DNA of 34,138 nt from DAOSVX01 sp964493665 (lineage in GTDB: Bacteria; Bacillota_I; Bacilli_A; RF39; UBA660). The notes beneath the pieces are model-generated. The model did not search any database, was not told where the DNA came from, and saw only the letters and a program-made list of their open reading frames with translations. The translations under genes were made by a program, and so were the position numbers. Below are positions 7,620 through 14,939 of this stretch, in pieces (position 1 is the stretch's first letter; each line of letters starts with the position of its first letter). The stretch is from positions 1-34,138 of the forward strand of contig CAZBOZ010000010.1 in NCBI GenBank assembly GCA_964493665.1, read 5' to 3'.

Positions 7620-9200
7620 TTACATGTTTTTATTTGATCTTCTTGATGATAAGAACATAACGAATAAATAAATAAAACCTATTACTATTACTCCTGCTAT
7701 AGTAATGTATAAAATATCAGTTTTATCAATTTTACTATTAGCAGTAACATTATTAATTCTTTCTGTAACTTCTTTATCGCTATTTTCTTTTATTTCATTT
7801 ATTGCTTCTTTTGAATCCTCATCATTAATTGTTGATTCATCAACTAATCTAGTCTTTCCAGTTCTAGTCCATCCAGCCATTTCGGTTTCAGTACTCCATT
7901 TATATTCATAAGTAGTTGTAGTTTTGTTAACCATTATAGTAGATATTTTATCAGTGCTTTTCTTATAACATTTAGATCCATCTAGGATATATCCTTTAGG
8001 ACAAACATAGCCTTTAAACCCACCATCAACTGTTTTATAACATTTATGATCTTTTAAAGTAGCACCAAAGTCTGAACAATATTCAGTATTAGTTCCTTCA
8101 ACAACTTTATAACAAGTTAAGTTAGAACCGCTACCTTCTTTGGTAAACCCTGTAGGGCAACTATAAGTAGGAACTTCTATATAACATTTTAGACTGGCTA
8201 AAGTATTATCTCCTTCTTCAGTATATCCTTCTGGACAACTATAAGTAGAAGGTTCAGTTATTATAACTGGTATAGCTGTTAAAGTTTCAATAGCAGTAGT
8301 TGTTCCACCGCCCGTACATCTTTGTGAATATATAGGAACAAGTTTAACAGTTACACAGCCAGTACATGTGAATACTGTATCATAGCCAGTTATTATATAA
8401 ACACATGTTTTAGGAACCTCAACGATAGTTTCAACATCTTTTGTACATGTTGTTTTATCATTACTTAATGTATATGAGCTATCAGCACATTCTATAGATG
8501 TTTCACCTTTAATTTCAATATTATCTGCATATTCTTTTAGAGAGCCAACTAATTTGTCAGCATATACTTTATAAGAGCTACCATTACTAATCTTAGCATC
8601 AACTACAATAGTTTTATCATCGTAATACTCTTTTTTAGCTTTAACATAATCACTTTTTATGGTTTTATAACAAGAGCTACCGCTTAATTTATAGCCATTC
8701 TTACATCCTTTTACTTGAGTAGTAGTAGTTATTGCCTTTTTAAACTCATATTCAGTTATTTGTTCTTTTTCACAACCAGTTGTACAAACATTATAACAAC
8801 CAATTGTATCAAGAACATAATCAATATGATCGCCACAAGCTAATTGAACTTTTAGTGTATATTTGTCGTCTTCTACTTTAGTTACAGTAACATAACTGCC
8901 AAAAGTATCACAAGACTTACCATCTTTATCAACAAAATCAACTAATAATTTATCATTTAGCATATCTTGAAGAGTCATAGTTTCTGATTCACCAATATTT
9001 TTTGGCAATCTATCAGTTGTATAATAACTCTTTGCTGCTTCTTTCATAGTTGTTAAATTATCATTATATATTTGATCGTATAAGGTGTTAGTTTTTACAC
9101 CAGTAAATAATTGATATACTACAAATACAAATAGTAATAATATTATTAATTTAAGTAAAAAACCTTTCCAATCAAATGTATGTTTTCTTTCTTCGTACAT
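7620..9200 (-). CDS. Cys-rich two-TM surface protein with CPxGY repeats (undescribed)
   Basis: A 526-aa predicted envelope protein. A short basic N-terminus precedes TM helix 1 (~14-32) and a pilin-like segment (~38-130, with MKEAAKSYYTTDRLP), then a long Cys-rich ectodomain, TM helix 2 (~495-517) and a basic tail SSRRSNKNM, so both ends should be cytoplasmic. There are 21 Cys. Six units pair a Cys, usually in C-P-x-G-Y/F, with a later Cys-Tyr: 166/177, 238/252, 322/339, 348/363, 375/387, 400/411. The spacing suggests small disulfide loops, vaguely like EGF or TNFR-type modules, but I recognise no named family. The Shine-Dalgarno is GGGGG (9208-9212). It lies 19 bp downstream of the lipoprotein gene and shares its promoter. 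An adhesin or envelope-receptor role is inference. Confidence 0.85.
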   Translation of the reverse strand: MYEERKHTFDWKGFLLKLIILLLFVFVVYQLFTGVKTNTLYDQIYNDNLTTMKEAAKSYYTTDRLPKNIGESETMTLQDMLNDKLLVDFVDKDGKSCDTFGSYVTVTKVEDDKYTLKVQLACGDHIDYVLDTIGCYNVCTTGCEKEQITEYEFKKAITTTTQVKGCKNGYKLSGSSCYKTIKSDYVKAKKEYYDDKTIVVDAKISNGSSYKVYADKLVGSLKEYADNIEIKGETSIECADSSYTLSNDKTTCTKDVETIVEVPKTCVYIITGYDTVFTCTGCVTVKLVPIYSQRCTGGGTTTAIETLTAIPVIITEPSTYSCPEGYTEEGDNTLASLKCYIEVPTYSCPTGFTKEGSGSNLTCYKVVEGTNTEYCSDFGATLKDHKCYKTVDGGFKGYVCPKGYILDGSKCYKKSTDKISTIMVNKTTTTYEYKWSTETEMAGWTRTGKTRLVDESTINDEDSKEAINEIKENSDKEVTERINNVTANSKIDKTDILYITIAGVIVIGFIYLFVMFLSSRRSNKNM

Positions 9201-9219
9201 TTCAATTCCCCCTTCAATA

Positions 9220-10371
9220 TTAAGATTGTGGATTTGGTGTATAACTTAAAACTGCATTATTCATTTCTTTTGAAAATTTTTCGCCAAAACGATTTCTCAT
9301 ATCATTGTAAAGTTTTGTTGAGATTCTTAATGCGTACTTATTTATTCTTTGACCAATTTCACAAGTAATAGGTATTCCTTCTTCTCTTGCTGCTTCTATA
9401 TCTTCAGCAGTTACTGTATAATTTTCTTCAGTTAAATCAGCAATTAAACTTTCAGTTGTAAAACAAGGATTTTCTCCAGTTGTTATTACTTTACCTTCAT
9501 TTTGAGATCTAGCAAATATAACTGCTAGAGTTCCTAAAGATTCAACTACTAAATATGGTTTCATACCATTATTAATTCTAGAAAATTCAGTTAAATGTTG
9601 ATTGTTCCAAACATTAGCTGCTTCAGGAAATAAAGCCACAACTAAGCTTTGATAAGCTTGAGCATTAGCTTCAAATGTATCCCAATCAGAACCAAGTGAA
9701 TCATATACTTTTTGAGCTGTATCTTCGAGTAATTTTAAGGTTTCAGCTCCTTTAGCATAAGTGTCATCAGCCTTTAAAAATATTTTATAACTTTCAGGAT
9801 TATTTATTTTGGTTTCTACACCTTCAAATACAATGTCTAGTCCTGTTTGTATAACTGTGTTTGTATGTCCTATTAAAGCTAAAACCAATCTATTGTATAG
9901 TTCTCCCATTATAATGTTTTGACTTTCATCATCCAAATTGTTGAAATTTTCAATATCAGCATCAGTTATTTGATCGCTTGTTGATTGTAAATATCTTAAA
10001 TATTCTAATTGGCCATGAGCAATTTTAACTAAATTGTAAACATCTTCATATGTATATGGATATACATATGAGTTAGATTCAGTAGAAGTTAATCTTGTGT
10101 AGTATTCCTTAGACTGTTTTTCAATGATTTCGCTTTCCAAAGCTTCAGAATCTACAATTGGAGTTTCAACAACTTCAACTGCCTTTTCCTCTACAACAGG
10201 AGTTGCAGAAGGAGCCATAGTTTCCTTAGGCACTTCTATAGTAGGAGTATTACTTGGCATACTTACAGCGGTTTCTTTTTTACCGCAAGCAGCAAATAAC
10301 AATTCTGCTCCAACCATTGCTAAAACTAATAATTTTAAGCCAGCTCTTTTTACGCTTATAACCTTTTTCAT
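9220..10371 (-). CDS. Unrecognised lipoprotein
   Basis: A 383-aa exported lipoprotein. The signal peptide MKKVISVKRAGLKLLVLAMV is followed by LLFAAC, putting the lipidated Cys at residue 29. A Pro/Thr/Val/Glu-rich spacer (~30-75) follows, then an acidic, mainly helical domain (~80-383) with no catalytic motif I recognise and only two further Cys. The ATG at 10371 is chosen because the frame upstream runs into the -35 box at 10429-10434, and GGGGG (10380-10384) lies 8 bases upstream. It is the first gene of a two-gene minus-strand operon with the Cys-rich protein, so the two probably act together at the cell surface. Solute-binding function is possible but not shown. Confidence 0.85.
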   Translation of the reverse strand: MKKVISVKRAGLKLLVLAMVGAELLFAACGKKETAVSMPSNTPTIEVPKETMAPSATPVVEEKAVEVVETPIVDSEALESEIIEKQSKEYYTRLTSTESNSYVYPYTYEDVYNLVKIAHGQLEYLRYLQSTSDQITDADIENFNNLDDESQNIIMGELYNRLVLALIGHTNTVIQTGLDIVFEGVETKINNPESYKIFLKADDTYAKGAETLKLLEDTAQKVYDSLGSDWDTFEANAQAYQSLVVALFPEAANVWNNQHLTEFSRINNGMKPYLVVESLGTLAVIFARSQNEGKVITTGENPCFTTESLIADLTEENYTVTAEDIEAAREEGIPITCEIGQRINKYALRISTKLYNDMRNRFGEKFSKEMNNAVLSYTPNPQS

Positions 10372-10405
10372 TCTTAATTCCCCCTTTTGTGAATTAATGC
10401 TCGCT

Positions 10406-10434
10406 ATTCTATCACAAATGATTAAAAATGTCAA
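10406..10434 (-). promoter_or_regulatory. Strong sigma-A promoter of the minus-strand surface operon
   Basis: On the minus strand: TTGACA (10434-10429), exactly 17 bp, TAGAAT (10411-10406), with TGA directly before the -10 (extended -10). Predicted start is near 10399, giving a short leader to ATG 10371. Confidence 0.85.
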
Positions 10435-10469
10435 CTTTTACTTGGTTTATTGTTCGCTCTTTTACGCGG

Positions 10470-10501
10470 ATTATACTACCATATATATCTATATATGTCA
10501 A
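10470..10501 (-). promoter_or_regulatory. Candidate second minus-strand promoter with 20-bp spacer and dyad
   Basis: On the minus strand: perfect TTGACA (10501-10496) and perfect TATAAT (10475-10470) separated by 20 bp. The inverted repeat CATATATA-TC-TATATATG (10480-10497) fills most of the spacer. Overlong spacers with a dyad are typical of MerR-type control, but AT alternation makes chance dyads common here. Confidence 0.3.
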
Positions 10502-10517
10502 TGTGCTCACTTTTAAG

Positions 10518-10546
10518 TTGCTGATGTATTTTTATAGTGCTATTAT
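10518..10546 (+). promoter_or_regulatory. Sigma-A promoter of the DUF3048 gene, extended -10
   Basis: TTGCTG (10518-10523), 17-bp spacer, TATTAT (10541-10546) with TGC directly before it. Predicted start is ~10553. This rules out starts further upstream and supports TTG 10575. Confidence 0.65.
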
Positions 10547-10574
10547 GATAATAGCAGTGAGAGTAGGTGCAATT

Positions 10575-11660
10575 TTGAGCAAGAAGAAAAAAATAATAAG
10601 CATATTATCAACAATAGCAGCAGTTTTAGTGATATGTGGATTATTTTATATTGCCTATGACAAAGGTATAATAAAGTTTGACAGCAAGAAAAAAGTAGAA
10701 GAAAAAACTGAAAACAATGAGGAAGAAACTACCATTGAAGAAGAAACTATTGAAGAAGAAGTAAGTGAATACCAAATAATTGATACAACATCTAATGCTA
10801 GGCCTTATGCTGTTATGATTGATAATGTTTCTGGTGCCAGACCTCAAAGTGGTTTGCAATCAGCTTATTTAGTATATGAAATAACAGTTGAAGCAGGGCT
10901 TACTAGACTCTTAGCTTTATTTAAAGATGCAGATCTAAGTATGATAGGGCCTGTTAGAAGTGTCAGGCATTATTTTCTGGATTATGCTTTAGAAAATGAT
11001 GCTATATTTGTTCATCATGGATGGAGTCCTCAAGCTCAAAGTGATATTACTACATTAAAAATCCAAAATTTAAATGGTTTATTTAATCCTTCTAGTATGT
11101 TCTGGCGAGAAAAAACTAAGGTATCACCTCATAATTCTTATACTAATAGTGCTAAAATGGAAAAGGCTGCTAAAGCTAAAGGATACAGATTAACTAGCGA
11201 AAATTATCAAGTTTTAAATTATAGTGTTGATTCAGTTGATTTAAGCGGTTATAATAGTGTTAAGGATGCTAATAGTATATCCATCAAATATTCAAGTAGT
11301 ACCAAAGTAACATACAAATATGATGCTGAAAACAAAGTTTATTTAAGAAGCCATAATGGAATTAAGCATAAAGATTATTTAACTGGAGAACAATTAAAAG
11401 TTAAAAACATAATAATTTTAAATAATATAGATGTTACATTAATAGCTGGAGATCCAAAGGGTCGAATAAATTTGGGCAATATAGGAACCGGAGATGGCTA
11501 TTACATTACTGAAGGTAAAGCTGTAAAAATAACCTGGTCAAAATCTAGTCGAAGTTCTAAAACAATATATAAAGATGAAAATGGTCAAGTATTAAAAGTA
11601 AATGATGGTAATACGTTTGTTCAAATACAACCTAGTGGACAAACTCCAACCATTAATTAA
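10575..11660 (+). CDS. DUF3048 (YerB-like) membrane-anchored protein
   Basis: A 361-aa protein from TTG 10575, with AGGTG at 10565-10569 six bases upstream; the frame is open back to 10428, but that lies before the promoter. A basic N-terminus and one TM helix (~7-27) anchor it, with no valid lipobox. An acidic Glu-rich linker (~36-72) precedes the DUF3048 N-terminal domain (ARPYAVMIDNVSGARPQSG, then SAYLVYEITVEAGLTRLLAL) and the C-terminal domain (~250-361, including KGRINLGNIGTGDGYYIT and GNTFVQIQP). This is the family of B. subtilis YerB, an extracytoplasmic protein of unclear function. The gene lies upstream of a small membrane-protein gene (13-bp gap) and divergent from the lipoprotein operon. 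Confidence 0.93.
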   Translation: MSKKKKIISILSTIAAVLVICGLFYIAYDKGIIKFDSKKKVEEKTENNEEETTIEEETIEEEVSEYQIIDTTSNARPYAVMIDNVSGARPQSGLQSAYLVYEITVEAGLTRLLALFKDADLSMIGPVRSVRHYFLDYALENDAIFVHHGWSPQAQSDITTLKIQNLNGLFNPSSMFWREKTKVSPHNSYTNSAKMEKAAKAKGYRLTSENYQVLNYSVDSVDLSGYNSVKDANSISIKYSSSTKVTYKYDAENKVYLRSHNGIKHKDYLTGEQLKVKNIIILNNIDVTLIAGDPKGRINLGNIGTGDGYYITEGKAVKITWSKSSRSSKTIYKDENGQVLKVNDGNTFVQIQPSGQTPTIN

Positions 11661-11673
11661 AAAGGAGGAAAAT

Positions 11674-12066
11674 ATGGAAAGTGTTATTGCGTTTCTAGTT
11701 GCTAATTATGTTTGGTTCTTAGTGGGAGTTGTAGTTTTGGTTTTTGCTTTAATTGGATACTTAGTAGATGTAAAAAACAAAAAGAAAATTGCTAGTGGGG
11801 AAATGGTAGTTCCAGTAAAAGCTAAAAAAGAAAAATCAAAAGAGGAACTAACCAAGGAAAGTGTTAGCGAGATGGAAAATGTCGCTCTTGGTGATGCTAT
11901 GAAACCAAAAAACAAGAAAAAAGAAGAAGTTAAAGAGGAACCTAAGGAAGACCAAAAAGAAAATCCTAAAGAAGAAGCTAAAAAAGAGTCTGAAGCAACA
12001 TATGATGAGCCAATTATAAAGGAAGCAGATGCTTCTGAAGATAGTTTTGAAGTAGATGAAAAATAG
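11674..12066 (+). CDS. Small single-TM protein with highly charged cytoplasmic tail
   Basis: A 130-aa protein with no family I recognise. ATG 11674 is preceded by AAGGAGG with ideal spacing, whereas upstream in-frame codons lie inside the DUF3048 gene. Residues ~5-30 (VANYVWFLVGVVVLVFALIG) form one TM helix with few flanking N-terminal charges, so the N-terminus is probably outside and the Lys/Glu-rich remainder (~34-130) inside. The tail is low-complexity (KEEVKEEP repeats), probably disordered. It is cotranscribed with the DUF3048 gene and followed by a strong terminator. A membrane-tethered adaptor is one possibility; function is unknown. Confidence 0.8.
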   Translation: MESVIAFLVANYVWFLVGVVVLVFALIGYLVDVKNKKKIASGEMVVPVKAKKEKSKEELTKESVSEMENVALGDAMKPKNKKKEEVKEEPKEDQKENPKEEAKKESEATYDEPIIKEADASEDSFEVDEK

Positions 12067-12094
12067 TCGTAAAGTACGACTATTTTATTTTTTT
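12061..12094 (+). terminator. Rho-independent terminator after the small membrane protein
   Basis: Perfect 11-bp stem AAATAGTCGTA (12061-12071) and TACGACTATTT (12075-12085), loop AAG, then a T-rich tract. It overlaps the stop codon. Confidence 0.85.
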
Positions 12095-12121
12095 AAAATA
12101 CTAGTAAATAGCATTTTTCTT

Positions 12122-12130
12122 TGTTATAAT
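12122..12130 (+). promoter_or_regulatory. Extended -10 promoter of cdaA-cdaR
   Basis: TGT plus a perfect TATAAT (12125-12130). The -35 position (TAGTAA, 12102-12107) is weak. Predicted start ~12137, leaving a short leader with GGAAGTGA (12146-12153). Confidence 0.6.
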
Positions 12131-12158
12131 TAATAATACAGGAACGGAAGTGAATTTA

Positions 12159-12974
12159 ATGACAATTACAACGATAATAAATGTAATTACAAAAATAATT
12201 GATATATCGCTTGTATGGATAATGTTTTATTATATTCTTAAAAACTTAAAAAACAATATTAAAATGGTTCTTATATTTAAGGGCATAATTATAGTGGTTT
12301 TAATAAAAGTGGTTAGTAATTTATTAAATCTATATACTATAGGGCTTTTATTAGAATATATAATTATGTGGGGGCCGCTAGCTTTAATAATAATATTTCA
12401 ACCAGAAATTAGAAGTGTTTTAGAATCATTAGGAAGAAGTCAATTATTAGGAAGACATAAAATTCTTACCGTTGATGAAAGAGAAAGAGTTGTCTACGAA
12501 ATAATGGAAGCTATTGAATACTTTAGGAAAAATCGTATTGGAGCTTTAATAATTATTGAAAGAGATATGTCATTACAAGAATACATCGATGGAGCAACTA
12601 AAATATATGCGGATTTAAGTGCCGAACTTTTACAATCAATATTTTTTCCAAACAATGCCTTACATGATGGAGGAGTAATAATTCAGGGAGATAGAATAAC
12701 CTGTGCTAGTGCGATATTTAGAACTAGTTTAGACCCATCAATGAGCAAAAGACTTGGAACAAGGCATAGAGCAGCTTTAGGAGTCGCTGAAGAAACCGAT
12801 GCGATTGCTTTGGTAGTATCAGAAGAAACTGGTAGAATAAGTATTGCTTGTAATCATGAACTTAATTACAATCTTTCTATAGATGAATTTAAAATGATGT
12901 TAATAGAAGAATTAAAGCCGAAAGCTGAAATGTTTTATGATGGTGATGAAGATGAAGATGGCGGTGAAAAATAA
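12159..12974 (+). CDS. cdaA: Diadenylate cyclase CdaA (c-di-AMP synthase)
   Basis: Membrane enzyme that makes cyclic di-AMP from two ATP; c-di-AMP controls potassium/osmolyte uptake and wall homeostasis in Bacillota. The product is 271 aa from ATG 12159; GTG 12150 lies inside the Shine-Dalgarno. Three N-terminal TM helices (~12-28, 36-52, 60-80) precede the DAC domain (~95-255). The catalytic motif reads HDGG (D170-G171-G172) where most members have DGA, and RHR is intact (R202-R204). The tail is acidic (DGDEDEDGG). Its stop overlaps the cdaR start by one base (TAATG), the standard cdaA-cdaR arrangement. glmM, often third in this operon, is not present. Confidence 0.96.
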   Translation: MTITTIINVITKIIDISLVWIMFYYILKNLKNNIKMVLIFKGIIIVVLIKVVSNLLNLYTIGLLLEYIIMWGPLALIIIFQPEIRSVLESLGRSQLLGRHKILTVDERERVVYEIMEAIEYFRKNRIGALIIIERDMSLQEYIDGATKIYADLSAELLQSIFFPNNALHDGGVIIQGDRITCASAIFRTSLDPSMSKRLGTRHRAALGVAEETDAIALVVSEETGRISIACNHELNYNLSIDEFKMMLIEELKPKAEMFYDGDEDEDGGEK

Positions 12975-14332
12975 TGAAGAAGTTTTTAAAAGTAGTAGGA
13001 AAATTTTTCAAAGCTATCTATAAGATTGTTGATAAAATAATAGTCACTCCAATTAGTAGATTGGTATTTAAAATAAATGAATATTTTAAAAATAATAATG
13101 GTACTATTGAAAAAGTTTTAAATAGACCTAATATGTTAATTTATATTTCCCTTTTATTTGCAGTAGCGATATTCTTTCTAGTAGATTCAAAAGTTATTAG
13201 TTTAGTTGATACAGAAGCTGAAATAATAACTGGGCAAACAGTAGAAGTTATTTATAATGAAGAAGCTTATGTTGTTGAAGGAGTACCTGAAACAGTAGAT
13301 ATAACTTTAATAGGACGTAAAAGCGATTTGTATTTAGCTAAACAATTAGGAAATCACGAAGTAGTCTTAGATTTAACTAATTATGAAGCAGGAGAACATA
13401 AGGTAAAATTATCTTATAAACAGACAATTGATACTCTTGATTATAAGTTAGATCCATCTTCGGTATTAGTAATCATAAAGGATAAGATAAGTACTTTAAA
13501 AGATATTACGTATGACTTATTAAATCAAGATAAGCTTGATCCAAAACTAAGTGTTAGTAGTATTACTCTAAATAGAAATGAAGTTGTTGTAAAAGGCTCA
13601 CAAGATACTTTAGAAAAAGTAGCAACCGTTAAAGCTTTAATAGATTTAAACAATGAAGAATTAAAAACAACTGGTAGCTTTGAAATAGAAGAAATACCTT
13701 TGGTTGCTTATGATGAAAATGGTTCGGTAATTGATAATGTTGAAATAGTTCCTGAAAAAGTTACAGCAACTATTGAACTAGAATCATATTCAATAGAGGT
13801 CCCTATTAAAGTAATAACCGAAGGAGAATTAACAGTTGGCTATGCTATTAGTACCATGACTCCTAGTGTAAGCAAAGTGGTCATCTATGGCGATAAAGAA
13901 ATTTTGGATACTATTCAATATATTCCTGTTTCAATTAATATAACTGGATTAAAAGCCAATAAAACTTATAATGTAACAATAGTAAAACCGGCTGGAGTAA
14001 GATATATTAGTGATAGCTCTACTTCAGTATCGGTAACGATAGACTCTCAAACAACCAAAGAAATAACAGGAGTAAAAATTGAAACTAAAAATCTTTCTAG
14101 CGAATATTCAGCTAGTGCTAAATCCATATCTGATACAACAATTACAGTAATAGCTAAAGGGGTTCAATCAGTTTTAAATAATTTCACTGAACAAAACATA
14201 TCTGCTTATGTAGATTTAACTGGGTATGAACCAGGAACTTATTCGGTTCCAGTAGTAGTAAAAACTGATGATTCAAAAGTTCAATTAGTATCTAGTGTTA
14301 GTACGATAGATATAGTAATTAGCAAAAAATAA
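12974..14332 (+). CDS. cdaR: YbbR-domain protein, CdaA regulator
   Basis: Extracytoplasmic partner of the diadenylate cyclase; in Bacillota CdaR binds CdaA and tunes its activity. The product is 452 aa. A ~50-residue basic cytoplasmic N-terminus is followed by one TM helix (~53-71, MLIYISLLFAVAIFFLV) and about four consecutive YbbR beta-repeats, recognisable from recurring segments such as VEVIYNEEAYVVEGVPETV, VVKGSQDTLEKV, VVIYGDKEILDTI and VIAKGVQSVLNNF. The start ATG overlaps the cdaA stop by one base. Length and repeat number are typical. A terminator covers the stop codon, so this transcript carries only cdaA and cdaR. Confidence 0.94.
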   Translation: MKKFLKVVGKFFKAIYKIVDKIIVTPISRLVFKINEYFKNNNGTIEKVLNRPNMLIYISLLFAVAIFFLVDSKVISLVDTEAEIITGQTVEVIYNEEAYVVEGVPETVDITLIGRKSDLYLAKQLGNHEVVLDLTNYEAGEHKVKLSYKQTIDTLDYKLDPSSVLVIIKDKISTLKDITYDLLNQDKLDPKLSVSSITLNRNEVVVKGSQDTLEKVATVKALIDLNNEELKTTGSFEIEEIPLVAYDENGSVIDNVEIVPEKVTATIELESYSIEVPIKVITEGELTVGYAISTMTPSVSKVVIYGDKEILDTIQYIPVSINITGLKANKTYNVTIVKPAGVRYISDSSTSVSVTIDSQTTKEITGVKIETKNLSSEYSASAKSISDTTITVIAKGVQSVLNNFTEQNISAYVDLTGYEPGTYSVPVVVKTDDSKVQLVSSVSTIDIVISKK

Positions 14333-14354
14333 CCAATTATTTGGTTATTTTTTT
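14324..14354 (+). terminator. Rho-independent terminator after cdaR
   Basis: Stem AAATAACCAA (14327-14336) with TTGGTTATTT (14341-14350), loop TTAT, extended by flanking A:T pairs and ending in a T run. Confidence 0.85.
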
Positions 14355-14361
14355 ATAAAGA

Positions 14362-14390
14362 TTTACTTTTTTAGATCTTTATAATATAAT
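14362..14390 (+). promoter_or_regulatory. Sigma-A promoter of the thioredoxin-like gene
   Basis: TTTACT (14362-14367), 17-bp spacer, perfect TATAAT (14385-14390). AGGTGA (14398-14403) follows, so the leader is very short. Confidence 0.75.
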
Positions 14391-14408
14391 ACTTTTTAGG
14401 TGATAAAA

Positions 14409-14876
14409 ATGAAAAACAATGATGATATAATGCCTGTTTCTAAATTTCTTAAAATCTTATTAGTAATACTCTTATTTTTAGGATTAATTTATTTTATAAC
14501 AGAAAAACTTGTTAAAAAAGATGAAACTTCTAACGAGACAGCAACCACTTCTTATAATGAAATAGTAGCTGGAATGGCTTTATCAATAAATGAAACAATG
14601 TATTATGTATTGGCTTATGATCCTAATACTGATATAGCTAATTATCTTGATAGTTGGCAGTCTTCTTATATATCTTTAGACAAAGATTTAAAACTGTATT
14701 ACATAGATCTTAGTAAAGTAGTAAATAAAAACTTTATAGCCAAAGAAGCCTCTAATCCTAATGCTACTAAAGAAGCAGATTTACAACTTAAAAATGGGAC
14801 CTTAATGGTAGTTGAAAACGGTAAGATAACAAAATATACTGAGGATGCTGGAGAAATATATAACCTCTTAAAATAA
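14409..14876 (+). CDS. Membrane-anchored thioredoxin-fold-like protein without cysteines
   Basis: A 155-aa protein. ATG 14409 is used, because GTG 14400 is part of the Shine-Dalgarno AGGTGA. One TM helix (~13-32, FLKILLVILLFLGLIYFI) is followed by an extracytoplasmic domain. Its order (strand MYYVLAY, later LKLYYIDLS, then LKNGTLMVVENGKI and a final helix) resembles a thioredoxin fold, including the TLMVVENGK strand-turn. There is no Cys anywhere, so it cannot be a classical redox enzyme; it may be a binding or chaperone-like derivative. The fold assignment is inference from pattern. It has its own promoter and terminator. Confidence 0.8.
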   Translation: MKNNDDIMPVSKFLKILLVILLFLGLIYFITEKLVKKDETSNETATTSYNEIVAGMALSINETMYYVLAYDPNTDIANYLDSWQSSYISLDKDLKLYYIDLSKVVNKNFIAKEASNPNATKEADLQLKNGTLMVVENGKITKYTEDAGEIYNLLK

Positions 14877-14905
14877 ACTTTAGTTATTCAAATTAAAGTT
14901 TTTTT
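14875..14905 (+). terminator. Rho-independent terminator after the thioredoxin-like gene
   Basis: Eight-base stem AAACTTTA (14875-14882) and TAAAGTTT (14894-14901), 11-nt loop, T run to 14905. AT-rich and only moderately convincing. The -35 box of ctpA lies in its loop. Confidence 0.55.
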
Positions 14906-14915
14906 ATGCTACAAT
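14887..14915 (+). promoter_or_regulatory. Sigma-A promoter of ctpA, extended -10
   Basis: TTCAAA (14887-14892), 17-bp spacer, TACAAT (14910-14915) preceded by TGC. It overlaps the preceding terminator. Confidence 0.65.
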
Positions 14916-14939
14916 GTATATTGTATTAAGGTGGTTGTA

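Noticed and set aside
10047..10070. Perfect 11-bp inverted repeat with a 2-bp centre inside the lipoprotein gene
   Set aside because: It encodes a Tyr/Val-rich stretch (YVYPYTYEDVY) with TAT/TAC codons, which makes such dyads by chance; no U tract or promoter nearby.
10371..10434. Lipoprotein start at 10434
   Set aside because: That codon lies in the -35 box of its own promoter; ATG 10371 has the ribosome-binding site and a proper lipoprotein signal.
10428..10574. DUF3048 protein starting at 10428
   Set aside because: This part lies upstream of and within the promoter at 10518-10546, and the extra residues are not family-like.
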